Assembly (NCBI RefSeq): GCF_904849725.1
Contig: NC_058520.1
Span: 402,083,993-402,147,992, forward strand
Direction of reading: 5' to 3'
DNA: 64,000 nucleotides
Source: Hordeum vulgare subsp. vulgare
Taxonomy: Eukaryota; Streptophyta; Magnoliopsida; Poales; Poaceae
Shown: one piece after another, positions 43,703 through 54,950 of the stretch
Numbering within the stretch: position 1 is the stretch's first letter
How the letters are laid out: every line of letters starts with the position of its first letter
Made by a program: the position numbers and the translations under genes
The notes under the pieces: model-generated
Database searches by the model: none
Seen by the model: the letters and a program-made list of their open reading frames with translations, nothing else
What the model was told of the DNA's origin: nothing

Positions 43703-45189
43703 ACCAACAATCGAATACTCACATTAGTCCGAAGAACTCATACACTTATTTTCGGTAACTCTCTATCTAGTTAGGAAATTCGCAAAGAGACAAGTAACCC
43801 AAGGAGGAGTATTTGGGGGTTTCGTTATCCTTGCGCATCAACGACCCATTGTAACGTGAGGGTACTCTATATATTCCAACCCCTCTAGTGGTTAGCGAGC
43901 AATTTAGTAGCTAGAGCTCTCAACTAATTAATAGTTTTTGAAAAGCATACCGATTTCCCAAAATATGACACCTATCACTAATGGTTTCAAGCTCTTGGCA
44001 CCAATAGTCCAAACATTACTCAAACCAATACCCCAAAACTATTGCAAGTTACTCCTATACTTAAATAGCAACCTCAATTACCTACTCATGCGGGACACAC
44101 AACTCAGTGCAATGAGCCAACTCTCTAAACAAGATAAGCATGATAACTCAAGAGAGTTCCAAAAGCAACCTAAATACAAGCTCTTAAAAAGATAAGCATG
44201 AAAACTAGGAGCTAAGCATGAGAGTAGCTATAGAAAGATGAAGAACACACAAAAATGATAAGCATCAAAACCTATGTTCTGTTCTAGAGTGGAATGGAGC
44301 GTGTGTGTCTCCCAAACAAGGTAGGCTAGGTTCCGAATTTTTATGAACGGAAAGCAAAACAAAACAAACTAAAAAGTAAAAAGCGGGAAGCTCCAAGTAT
44401 AGAACATAACATATGAAGTGATAAAAATATAGCATGGAGATGGACGAACTCATGATTGTTGATAGAGAAGGGGATGCACGGGGGCATCCCCAAGCTTAGA
44501 CGCTTGAGTCTCCTTGAACATTTCTTGGGGTTCCTGGGGGCATCCCCAAGCTTGAGCGCTTGACACTCATGTATCTTCTTTCATCATATCCCATCGCATA
44601 CTTGAAAACTCCCTTCATACGAAACTCATCATAAGTTGATTAGAGTGGTTAGTACCCTTAATAAAATAATTCATTAACTGCTAGAAATAAATATTTTCAT
44701 GAAAAACTATTGTTTCTCATGATTTCCAAAAGGATTTAGCAAATAAAAAGTAAGCTTAGGATTTGCAAAACAATGAAAATGCAAGACATGGCAGAATCTG
44801 TGAAAAATAGAACAACAAGTAGTAAATAATTTATTTGGGGCCCTTGTGCAACTAAAATCAAAAACCTCGGAATAGATGATAGAAATACAATTATATAGAG
44901 CATTATGTCAAAATATTTCACATCAAAAAGATGATCTGGTGATTTTTGGTGAATTATTCCGTCAGGAAGACAGAAACTGTTTCTGGACAGCATGCCACAA
45001 TTTTTAAAATTTCTTACAATCAGAGGCAATAACTTGGCACAAAGCTTAAAAATAAAGATACAATGATGTTGCTACAGTAGTATCAAGCATCAAGTTCACT
45101 AAAACTTAAAGTAAAAAAACAAATTTGGTTGCCTCCCAACAAGCGCTTTCTTTTATGCCTTTGAACTAGGCATAATGCAAGAAGGAGGA
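43703..45189 (-). other. Internal non-coding region of minus-strand N element (continued)
   Basis: Continues 36316 after removal of the nested copy; collinear with 40650-39170 reversed. Contains the duplicated PPT-like hairpins at 44470-44555. No coding potential. Confidence 0.8.
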
Positions 45190-46026
45190 TCAAGATTCTC
45201 CGGGGTCATCAGAATTATAAAAACCTTCAAACAGATCCTCAACAAGTTCATCCTTATTTTTCCTAGGGAACGAGTATGTACCTTTTGCTTTCCCACATAA
45301 GCGTATGTGTCCTTTACCTATATCAATGAAGCCTCTCATGCCTCGGGGGAAGTCCCTTCCAAGCAATATATTCCCTTCATTTGGCTTCATGATGAAGAAA
45401 TCAAGCGTTGTATTCCTTTTAGAGAATGTAACCTGGACATCTTTTACCTTTCCCTGGATTTCAGAAATATCACCATTATCATGTTCATGATAAGATGAAA
45501 AATTGTCCATGTCGAACCAGAGAGAGTCATAAACAACTTTTGGCATTGTAGAGACAATGGATCCAATATCACAATAAGCAAGGAAGTCTTGGTTAAAGAT
45601 GCTAATCTTAACAAAAGGCTCCCAGTCATCATCTATTTTCAAAATATGTTTCTTATTAACCATGGGTTTCTTTCTTTCTCTTAAGCCTAGAGCATCTATT
45701 ATTCTTTCAATGATAGCAAGTTTGTCTATAATAGTGTCAAACCCCTGATCATAAACAAAGTAATTGGGTAGACCATGTATAATATCAAGAGCTCTAGCCT
45801 CATTACACTCTAAAAAAAATTCTTCAGCTTTAATATCAAGAGAGTGTTGACACCACCTAAAAAGACCATGATAAAATTTCTAAGCACAATTTTGATAGGG
45901 ATCCAAGGCATAATTCCTTTAAGTGCTTCAGAAATTCTATCCCAAGGTTTATTCACATCTTCTCCAACCCTTTGATGGAAATCTAGGACCTCAGATTCCC
46001 TCAAAGCACCAACTCCTAACATGCTT
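45190..46026 (-). pseudogene. Short gag-protease of minus-strand N element
   Basis: The start region at about 46025 (SSMLGVGALRESEVLDFHQR) and MPWIPIKIVLRNF match the plus-strand copy. A frameshift near 45840-45860 separates this from the protease frame 45190-45663, which has YCDIGSIVSTMPKVVYDSL (DIG active site), ILLGRDFPRGMRGFIDIGKG and the same C-terminal NSDDPGES. The protease half is open in both copies although both are old. Confidence 0.8.
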
Positions 46027-46193
46027 GACAACTGAAAGCAAAGTAACTATTTTTTTGTGGTTTTTTATATAAGACTCTAAACAAAAAATTATGAAGCAAG
46101 CTAACAAGACTAAAAAGCAAAGGTAAAGGACAGCTTGCAACTCCCCTATCTTGAAGACTGGAGTCCCTGGGAACTGTGCTAGAGAACTTTGCT

Positions 46194-46630
46194 TGATGAT
46201 GAGATGATGTATATACTTCTCGCACCTTGTTGGTTACCCCAAGTAGAATGTTATGTAGTCAGCAACAAGTTTTCCCTTACACGGGAACTGTAAGGTTTAT
46301 CGAACCAGGAGGGCTCCTAGGATAACCATGTAGGTGTCTTCCACCCTGGCGCTAGCAGAAGACGTGGACCTTCACACACAACAAATAACTTTTCTCCCAA
46401 CGAGTGCAGAGAGGTTGTCAATCTCTCCGGCCTTGTAGTTTACAAAGGATAAAACACAAGGGGGGAAGTAATAGTGATTGCAATGGAAAAGTAAATGAAA
46501 GAGGTAAATGATGAAGGTGTAAACAATGATGGTGATATGGACCGGAGTCACATGATGTTCACTAGTGATGTCTCTCTCCCAAAATACGATAAACAACTAA
46601 GCTTGGGTAAACAAATCACAATTGGGCAAT
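46194..46630 (-). repeat. 5' LTR of minus-strand N element, truncated to 437 bp
   Basis: Left edge TGATGATGAGATGATG next to the PBS remnant. It matches the last part of 42056-43697 and stops at GGGCAAT, where a different LTR starts at 46631. The flank GCAAT (46626-46630) would be that LTR's target site. Confidence 0.88.
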
Positions 46631-47620
46631 TGATACATCAAAAATGCATCACTATTTTGTATCATAATTTGTCTCTATTCATTGATATATTTCACATTAT
46701 GATGATGTAGTGATAGTGTTTTGGCTTATTTACACAGTTTACAACTTTCCGGTGCCGAAATACCAGACGCAGAATTCACCGGAGAAAATAGCACGAAGAG
46801 TTGCAATATCAGAACATCTCCAGCTGCGCTGAAAATTTGAGGGAAGAAGTTTCTGAAAGAATTCCGAAGACATGCAAAGAAGGGTCGGAGGGGGGCCATA
46901 GGTCACCCAGGCGACTTGCTCGCGCCCCCCATAGGCCGCGCCAGGAGGCCGCCTGGGTGGTGGGTACCTCCTTCGGTGCTCTCCTTTGGCTTATATGTTC
47001 CTGTTTACCTAAAAGTGATGGGGACAGAAGAGTTTTCGCGATTCCGCCGCCGCTCCTCGGCGGAAACCTACAGAGAAGAAAAGACCTTTCGGGCGAGCAA
47101 ATTCCACTGGGGAGAACTATTCCCAGAAGGGAAAATTGTCAGCATCATCATCACCATCGTCACGGGCATCATCGAGATCATCATCACCATCATCACCAAC
47201 ACTAGCACCATCTCCACCTTCATCCCATCTACTTCACCATTGCAATCGGAGTTGTACCTTGCACTATTCATGCCCTCTACTCTACTGGTGTTGATTACTC
47301 CTTTGTGGTGAATGCTACTGAGTTTTGTTGGAGGATTATTGTTAATCATATTTTCATCACCTCCGTGCGACCAGATTGTTAATCATATTTTCATCACCTC
47401 TAAGCATGATCTATTTTATGTCTTGTGAGTAGTTCCATTAGTTCTTGAGGACATGGGAAAAGTCTAGATGCTAGTAGTCATATGATGTTGAAGTAATATA
47501 TGTTCATTGATATTTAAGTTATGGTGTTATTCTTCTAGTGGTGTTATGTGAACGTCGGCTACATAACACTTCACCTTTTTAAGGACCTAGGGGAATGCAT
47601 CGTGTATAAAGAATGCTTAT
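46631..47620 (+). repeat. Fragment of another Gypsy LTR
   Basis: Starts TGATACATCAAAAATGCATC at a clean junction inside the N LTR, as an LTR start would. It continues with a GC-rich leader and an ATCATCATCACC-type simple stretch (47140-47220), and later has the TAGTGGTGTTATGTGAACGT block common in Triticeae Gypsy LTRs. It loses similarity near 47600, where Copia LTR sequence follows. A 26-base direct repeat lies at 47338-47363 and 47375-47400. No internal domain is present. Confidence 0.7.
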
Positions 47621-47759
47621 CCATGTTGGTTCGGGAGACATCTCTCCGCCAATAACCAACAGCAGGGAGACATGCGGACATGACCGAGACATGCATACAT
47701 GACTGAGACATCTCTCCGCCAATAACCAACAGCAGGGTCTGGATATCCATGTTGGTTCC
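47621..47759. repeat. Direct repeats at truncated LTR end
   Basis: A 33 bp unit beginning GAGACATCTCTCCGCC is present at 47635-47667 and identically at 47705-47737. Between them is a 19 bp tandem pair (GAGACATGC..ACATGAC). CCATGTTGGTTC flanks the whole block (47621-47632 and 47748-47759). The normal LTR has the unit once. Confidence 0.8.
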
Positions 47760-48493
47760 CACATGTTTCATGATGATCTCATCGAATGAACTTCTATCAA
47801 TCCCATATGCAATTCCCTTTGTCTATCGGTATGATACTTTCCCGAGATTCGATCATCCGTATCCCCATACCTTGTTCAATCTCGTTACCAACAAGTATTT
47901 TTACTCGTTCTATAACAAATCATCCCGTGGCTAACTCCTTAGTCACACTGAGCTCAATATGATGATGGATTACCGAGTGGGCCTAGAGATACCTTTCCGT
48001 CGCACGGAGTGACAAATCCCAGTCTTGATTCGTACAACCCAACAGACACTTTCGGAAATACCTGTAGTCCACCTTTATAATCACCCACTTACGTTGTGAC
48101 ATTTGATACACCCAAAGCACTCCAACGGTATCCGGGAGTTGCACAATCTCATGGTCTAAGGAAATGCTACTTGACATTAGAAAAGCTTTAGCAGACGAAC
48201 AACACGATCTAGTGCTATGCTTAAGATTGGGTCTTGTCCATCACATCATTCCCCAATGATGTGATCCTGTTATCAATGATATTCAATGTCCATGATCAAT
48301 AAACCATGATCATCTATTGATCAACGAGCTAGCCAACTAGAGGCTCACTAGGGACACGTTGTGATCTATATATTCACACATGTATTACGGTTTCCGAATA
48401 ATACGATTATAGCATAAACAATAGACAATTATCATGAACTAGGAAATATAATAATAACCACTTTACTATTGCCTCTAGGGCATATTTCCAACA
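47621..48493 (-). repeat. Partial 3' LTR, BARE/WIS/Angela type
   Basis: About 870 bp of an LTR that is normally near 1.7 kb. It ends within a rearranged zone of direct repeats (47621-47759). The PPT at 48494-48503 reads AGTGGGAGAC on the minus strand. The TATA region is not included. Confidence 0.88.
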
Positions 48494-48503
48494 GTCTCCC
48501 ACT

Positions 48504-49227
48504 TGCACTAGAGTCAATAATCTAGTTACATTGTGATGAATCGAACACCCATGGAGTTCTGGTGCTGATCATGCTTTGCCCGTGGAATAGGTTTAGTCAA
48601 CGGGTCTACGACATTTAGATCCTTGTGTACTTTACAAATATCTATATCTCCATCCTTGATGTATCCACGTATGGAGTTGAAGTGGTGCTTGATGTGCTTG
48701 GTCTTCTTGTGAAACCTGGGCTCCTTTGTAATATCAATAGCTCCAGTGTTGTCACAGAACAGAGTCATCGGGCCCGACGCACTTGGAATCACTCCTAGGT
48801 CAGTGATGAACTCCTTCATCCAGACTCCTTCATGTGCTGCGTCCGAAGCAGCTATGTAGATGCCGCCACGACGCTTTGCTTGTAACTGCACCAGCTAACT
48901 GCCCCATTATTCAAAATGTTGACGTATCTGGTTTGTGACTTGGAACCATCCAAATATGTGTCGAAGCTAGCATCAACGTAACCCTTTACGACGAGCTCTT
49001 CGGAAGCTCCATAGACGAGAAACATTTCTTTAGTCCTTTTTCATGTACTTCAGGATATTCTTGACCGATGTCTAGTGATCCACTCCTGGATCACTCTGGT
49101 ACCTCCCTACCAAACATATGGCAAGGTTCACATCAGGTCTGGTACACAACATGGCATACATGATAGAGCATATGGCTGAAGCATAGGGGACGGTACTCAT
49201 CTTTTCTCTATCTTCCGCCGTGGTCGG
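48504..49227 (-). pseudogene. Copia RNase H (BARE/WIS/Angela)
   Basis: The open part 48526-48891 carries AASDAAHEGVWMKEFITDLG, TLFCDNTGAID, RFHKKTKHIKHHFNSIRGYI and the C-terminal DPLTKPIPR, the usual end of Copia pol. Upstream (48892-49227) the connection region is readable in pieces but has several stops and frame changes. Confidence 0.82.
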
Positions 49228-50200
49228 TCATTGAGTCGCACTCAACCTCACACCTTGCAATACAGGCAAGAACCCCTTCTTAGCCTTCTCCATATTGAAA
49301 TTCTTCAACATCTTGTCAAGGTATGTGCTTTGTGAAAGACCTATGAGGCGTCTCGATCTATCTCTATAGATCTTGATGCCTAATATGTAAGCAGCTTCTC
49401 CAAGGTCCTTCATTCAAACACTCTTATTCAAATAGGCCTTTATGCTTTCCAATAGTTCTATATCATTTCCCATCAACAATATGTCATCCACATATAATAT
49501 GAGAAATGCTACAGAGCTCCCACTCACTTTCTTGTAAATACACGCTTCTCCATAAGTCTGTATAAACCCAAACGCTTTGATCACCTCATCAAAGTGAATG
49601 TTCCAACTCCGAGATGCTTGCACCAGCCCATAGATGGAGCGCTGGAGCTTGCATAACTTGTTAGCATTGCTAGGATCGACAAAACCTTCTGGTTGTATCA
49701 TATACAATTCTTCTTTAAGAAAACCATTCAGGAATGCTGTTTTGACGTCCATTTGCCAGATTTCATAATCATAAAATGCGGCAATTGCTAACATGATTCG
49801 GACCGACTTCAGCATGGCTACGGTTGAGAAGGTATCATCATAGTCAATCCCTTGAACTTGTCGATAACCCTTAGCGACAAGTCGAGCCTTATAGATGGTC
49901 ACATTACCATCCGCGTCAGTCTTCTTCTTGAAGATCCACTTATTTTCTATGGCTCGCCGATCATCGGGCAAGTCCACCAAAGTCCATACTTTGTTCTCAT
50001 ACATGGATCCTATATCGGATTTCATGGCCTCAAGCCATTTGTTGGAATCCAGGCCCGCCATCGCTTCTTCATAGTTCGAAGGTTCACTGTTGTCCAACAA
50101 CATGGTTTCCGTGACAGGGTTGTCGTACCATTCTAGTGAGGAACGTACCCTTGTCGACCTTCGAGGTTCAATAGCAACTTGATCCGAAGTGTCATGATCA
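49228..50200 (-). pseudogene. Copia reverse transcriptase (BARE/WIS/Angela)
   Basis: Contains ENKWIFKKKTDADGNV, KARLVAKGYRQVQGIDYDDTF, QMDVKTAFLNGFLKEELYM and the catalytic LYVDDILLMGND. A stop at 49414 separates the thumb (49228-49413, GEAAYILGIKIYRDRSRRL) from the palm. All catalytic aspartates are visible. The fingers and palm share one open frame of 477 codons with the integrase C-terminus (49414-50847). Confidence 0.87.
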
Positions 50201-51417
50201 TCATCATTAATTTCATCTATAGCTGGTGCACGCGCCTTAGAAACATTTTCTTGCGCTGCTCTACTCTCCGGTTCGAGAGGAGGTACAATTACCTCGTCAA
50301 GTTCTATTTTCCTCCCACTTACTTCTTTCGAGAGAAACTCTTTCTCTAAAAAGGATCTGTTCTTAGCAACAAAGATCTTGCCTTCAGATGTAAGATAGAA
50401 GGTGTACCCAATAGTTTCCCTAGGGTATCCTATGAATACGCATTTTTCCGCTTTGGGTTTGAGCTTCTCTGGTTGAAGTTTCTTCACATAAGCATCGCTG
50501 CCCCAAACTTTAAGAAACGACAGCTTAGATTTCTTGCGAAACCATAATTCATACGGTGTCATCTCAACGGACTTAGACGGTGCCCTATTTAAACTGAATG
50601 CGGTAGTTTCCAATGCATATCCCCAAAATAATAGCGGTAAATCGGTAAGAGACATCATAGATCGCACCATATCCAATAAAGTGTGATTACGATGTTGAGA
50701 CACACAGTTGCGTTGTGGTGTGCCAAGCGACATGAGTTGTGAAACAATTCCACATTTCCTTAAGTGCGTGCTAAACTCATGACTCAAATATTCTCCTCCA
50801 CGATCAGATTGTAGAAAGTTTATTTTCTTGTCGCGTTGATTCTCCACCTCACTCTAAAATTCCTTGAACTTTTCAAAGGTTTCATACTTGTGCTTCATTA
50901 AGTAGACATACCCATATCTGCTTAAATCATCAGTGAGGGTGACAACATAATGATAGCCACCGCGAGCTTCAACGCTCATTGGATTGCAAACATTGGTATA
51001 TATTATTTCCAACAAGTTAGTTTCTCGCTCCATTGTTCTGGAGAACGGAGTCTTGGTCATCTTGTCCATGAGGCACGGTTCGCATGTGTCAAATGATTCA
51101 AAATCAAGTGACTCCAAGAATCCATCTGTATGGAGTTTCTTCATGCGCTTTACTACGACATGACCAAGGCGACAGTGCCACAAGTATGTGGGACTATCAT
51201 CATCAACCTTACATCTTTTGGTACTTACACTATGAATATGTGTAACATCACGATCGAGGTTCATCGGGAATAAACCACTAACCAGCGGGGCATGACCGTA
51301 AAACATACCACTCATATAAATAGAACAACCATTATTCTCAAATTTAAATGAGTAGCCATCTTGCGTCAAGCGAGATCCGATACAATGTTCATGCTCAAAG
51401 CTGGTACTAAATAACAA
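50201..51417 (-). pseudogene. Copia integrase (BARE/WIS/Angela), Glu of DDE lost
   Basis: GAG-pre-integrase HH-CC region: YLWHCRLGHVVVKRMKKLH and CEPCLMDKMTKTPF (51080-51210). The DDE core is split by a TAG at about 50851-50853 where relatives have glutamine. The second Asp is seen in LQSDRGGEYL. The position of the catalytic Glu reads Gln (CVSQHRNHTLLD instead of the usual S-E-R/H-x-N pattern). The first Asp position reads IYTNVC, so it is Asn. The enzyme is therefore inactive twice over. Confidence 0.8.
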
Positions 51418-51733
51418 TTATTAAGTTTTAGAACTAATCTCTAAGGTAGATGTAGAGGTAGCGTGCCGACGACGATCACATCGACCTTGGAACCATTCTC
51501 GACGTGCATCGTCACCTCGTCCTTAGCCAGCCTACACTTGTTCCGCAGTTCCTGCTTAGAGTTGCAAATGTGAGCAACAGCACCGGTATCAAATACCCAG
51601 GAGCTACTACGAGCGCTGGTAAGGTACACATCAATAACAAGTATATCACATATACCTTTGACGTTGTCGGCCTTCTTGTCCGCTAAGTACTTGGGGCAAT
51701 TCCGCTTCCAGTGACCGGTTCCCTTGCAGTAAT
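51418..51733 (-). pseudogene. Copia protease and remnant of gag zinc knuckle
   Basis: SWVFDTGAVAHICNSKQELRNK carries the intact protease DTG (about 51590). Upstream, the last residues of the CCHC knuckle (GTGHWKRNCPKYLADKK) run into the Tat LTR at 51733/51734, so the knuckle is cut after its second cysteine. GTAAT (51729-51733) is the local half of the target-site duplication. Confidence 0.83.
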
Positions 51734-52763
51734 TGTCGGGGGATAACGCCGGGGTAGGCTCATCGAGCCTGCTCCTTTACCTTCAGCCCAGAAGGAATGA
51801 CCAAAACAATTCTAGAAAGCCCTAGTCCCCTGGCCGGCTAGGAAGCACCTCCGGCTAGGGGGCGAGAGGGCCAATTCTCTGGCCAGCCAGGAAGCACTTG
51901 CCGGCTGGAGGCGAGATAGCTACCTCCCCCTGGCCTCCTAGGCCAAACCAGCCGGCTAGGGATGAGGCGGCCGTGCCCAGGTCAAGCAGGCTAGCCGGCT
52001 GGGGATCTCAAGTCACATCAAATCGTAGGTCATGACGAGACCCTACGGTTAAAGGTGGCTACCGTCAGCAAAGGTACTGGATCGGAGTGCACGGCGGGTA
52101 CCAGCGTTGGCGGCCACGCCGCTGATCTCCCCAGGATCTGGTCCATCACCGTGCAAAGTGTCAGCCGTCAAACTCCCATTCCATCACCGTGCACAGTGCA
52201 GGCGGTCGTACTGTCTGCCCATGACGAATCTCGTTGGACGACACCGGACGTCCCCAACGTGTCCTGCGTCAACCTTATGCGAGAGCTTCATTGGCTAGCC
52301 GGCGGGTCCCACAGCCAGACGGGACCTCGCAGCCGGCGGGCCCCTCAAGCGACAAGACAAGACCCCCGTGGGCCCCCTAGCCAGCCTGCGAGGCTGCCAG
52401 CTGGGTCCCAATCTTGTACCCTTTATCCACATTGTAGGCCGGTGGGTTCGTCTATAAAACCCCCCGGGCCCCCTCCATGCAGAGGGTCGGTCAACTTAGC
52501 ACACACACAAACCACATATGACAGGCAGAGACGAGCCAGCTGCTCCTTCTTCCTCCTCCGCAATACAGCTCCACAAGCAACTTGTAATCCCATTCATACA
52601 TCATACACTCCAGCAGGACTAGGGGTATTATCTCTACGGAGAGCCCTGGACCTGGGTATATCGTGCATTCCATGCTTGTACCAACCTCGTCCCCAACGCC
52701 CTCTGGCGCCACTTCGGTTCCTACCATCTTTAGCCTACCCATGGCTTATGTTGTGAGTATTCA
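51734..52763 (+). repeat. 5' LTR of Tat element, about 1030 bp
   Basis: Starts TGTCGGGGGATAACG after GTAAT and probably ends GAGTATTCA before the PBS. It contains several GCCGGCT and CTAGCCGG motifs and a TATA box CTATAAAA at 52452-52459. The 3' edge is approximate because the 3' LTR is outside the window. Confidence 0.82.
52452..52459 (+). promoter_or_regulatory. TATA box of Tat LTR
   Basis: CTATAAAA followed by a C-rich run, 310 bp before the LTR end. Confidence 0.65.
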
Positions 52764-52769
52764 CCAAGA

Positions 52770-52787
52770 TTTGGCACCCACCGTGGG
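52770..52787 (+). other. Primer binding site of Tat element
   Basis: TTTGGCACCCACCGTGGG, a few bases after the LTR end; the same motif with GCGCCC is common in this clade. The priming tRNA is not assigned here. Confidence 0.7.
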
Positions 52788-52788
52788 A

Positions 52789-54950
52789 ATGATCGCGACA
52801 TCATCTGGCTTCCCGCGCTGGGCGGGGCCCCGCACCTACAGTACCGGATGCATCGCGTTCGGACAGATCTGCATGCCCGTGGAGCCCGCCTTCGATGAGG
52901 CTTCACCGATGATGATCGACGTCCCCGTCCATCACGCGGATTCGGACGGGGATTCCGATGATGAGGCACCTCCCAGCGTCGTCGTCGCTGCTATGGAGAA
53001 CCTCAGCATTCTATTTAGCGATCTACGCCTCAATGATGGTCCTCACTACTTTGGTGAGGCCCTCAATGTCGAGGCGTTATGCGCCAGCTTCAGTAGGCTC
53101 TCTATCGCTGAGATGCCTACACACAACGTGTACCCCAACAATGTACTCATCTTCGACGGCCCTCCGTCGTCTGTGGGGTTCTTCACCCCGTATCATGTCG
53201 CCACCGTCTCCAACGTCGTGGAGGTGATGGTCATCGACGCTCGCACGAGCACGGCTCATGGCAAGGCGTCAGCAGACGCTGGTGAGCCTGCTGCTGTCAC
53301 CGCTGACACTCTTCAGGCTGTGCTTACCGGTGTGAAGACGCCCATCGCCGCCTCCACAAACCCCAATGACGCGCGGGCCTCGCTGGAGGAGGCTCGCAGG
53401 CAGATCTCGGAGGAGGGTATCGTCGTCGCCTTGGCTGAAAGCCATATGGAGGCCACGCGTCGCGAGTACAACTCCGCATATGGCCTCACTCCGGTTTCTG
53501 AGGCCCCTAGCCGGCTTGGCTCGGTCCACAGCCGTGGCCGGGTCATCGCCGAGATTCTAGGCGACAAACAGCCCATCTGCGGGACTCCTGCAGCCAACTT
53601 GCAGGCGTCCCAGGCGGCCATGGCAGAAATTCCAAGTTTGGAGGGCGAGGAGCACGCCTTCAAGGAGAAGCGGGTCAAGGATCTCCTTGACGCTGCCAAC
53701 GAGCAGCAGACACGGCTTGATCCCGGTCAAACTCAATCGGAGTCTCCGGGACCCAATCCCGGAGCACGCCGTAACCCCAACGGTCATCAACAAGATGAAG
53801 GATCTTCCTCGCATCGCACTTCTGGCCGGAAGGGCGAGGGCAGCCACAACAGGCGCTCCCAGTGCGAGAGCGAGCATACTTCGAGCCAGCGTCATGGAGA
53901 TGACGAGAGCGATTCGGTGTATGAGGTTCCTCGTTCAGGGAGGCCCCATGCCACCGGCTCGCAAGGCGCCCTTCCGATCGCAGCTTGGACCGACGCCCGT
54001 GTTCCCCAGGGCGACCACGACACCCGCAGGCATCTCAATGCCCTAGCACAGTCGGCTCTTCTGGAGGTGGACGGTCCCATCGGACCGGCCTGCTTCGGCC
54101 CCCGGATCCGACGGGAGCCGTTTCCCCGAGGCTTCACTCTGCCTCGGGACACTCCTAAATACAATGGCACCGCCAATCAGAAGACTGGCTGATCGAATAC
54201 ACCATCGCCGTTGGCATTGCCAGGGGCAACAAGCGCATAGCAGTCCGCTACGTGCCACTCATGCTGGCCGGCTCGGCTCAGACATGGCTTAATATCCTTC
54301 CAGCCGGCAGCGTCAACTCATGGGTTGACTTCGAGGAGGCGTTCGTCCGCAACTTCACCGGCACCTACAAGCACCCTTTCCGGCCTCGCGAGCTGGCCAT
54401 GTGCATCCAGAGGCCCGACGAACCCCTTCGCGACTACGTCACGCGCTGGACGAAGCTTCACAACTCCTGCGAGGCAGTGCATGAGGTACAGGCCATCTAG
54501 TACTTCATCGACAGCTGCCGAGACGGCACTCTCCTCAAGCACAAGCTCATGTGCTCCGAGCCCACCTCTCTGGCGGTGCTCATGTCCAAGCCGGACAAGT
54601 AAGCCATGGCAGACTACGCGATGCGGGTCAAGGTGACCGCCTCGGATAAGGCTGTCCCCACGTTGGCTGCTCCCAAGCCGGGTGGAGACAATCGAGGCGG
54701 CCAGAACAACAACAAGCGCAAGGCGGATCAGCTAGATTCGCGCTCCAACAACAAGTTGGTAGCCAACGTGGAGGGAGAGGCGCCGGCTACTCAGTCGGGC
54801 TCCCGATGAAGGCGGCCCAACAAGGGAAATTCGCAGCCCAAGCAAACCTTCGAGCAGATGCTTGACGCGCCCTGCGAAATGCATTTTGGGGACCAACCCT
54901 CTACCCATACCCTTCGACAGTGCAGCTTCGCACGCCGACTGTCGCAAGGG
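52789..54950 (+). pseudogene. Tat-type gag
   Basis: The frame starts with ATG at 52789 just after the PBS and is open to 54192. The N-terminal half is variable and acidic, with a low-complexity serine/arginine/glutamate region at 53700-53900. A one-base loss near 54178 shifts the frame; the retrotransposon gag domain (PF03732) continues at 54195 with PLMLAGSAQTWLNILPAGS, FEEAFVRNFTGTY and ELAMCIQRPDEPLRDYVTRW. TAG at 54498-54500, TAA at 54600-54602 and TGA at 54807-54809 break it. A possible knuckle, C-x2-H ... H-x4-C, is at about 54872-54922. Confidence 0.82.

Larger units (their letters stand above)
33250..46630 (-). mobile_element. N-family non-autonomous Gypsy, minus strand, split by a second copy
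   Basis: Parts: 3' LTR 33250-34906, 3' internal region 34907-36316, then after the nested plus-strand copy 43703-46193 with the gag-protease frame, PBS remnant, and the first 437 bp of the 5' LTR (46194-46630), cut by another LTR. Internal length without the nested copy is about 3.9 kb, equal to the plus-strand copy (3890 bp). Left flank is GTGAA (33245-33249). I do not know the published name of this family. Confidence 0.83.
47621..51733 (-). mobile_element. Ty1/Copia element, BARE/WIS/Angela type, 3' part
   Basis: Minus strand: zinc-knuckle end of gag (about 51733-51690), protease, integrase, RT, RNase H, PPT, and a partial 3' LTR. The LTR start TGTTGGAAATATGCCCTAGAGGCAA (reversed, ending at 48493) is the hallmark of the BARE-1/WIS-2/Angela group. 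The left half of the LTR is missing, and the gag plus 5' LTR were separated by the Tat insertion at 51734. Confidence 0.93.

Noticed and set aside
46801..47205. Histidine-rich C-terminus suggesting a metal-binding protein
   Set aside because: It is the translation of an ATCATCACC-type simple stretch in an LTR leader that is also present near 59590-59660 in another LTR.
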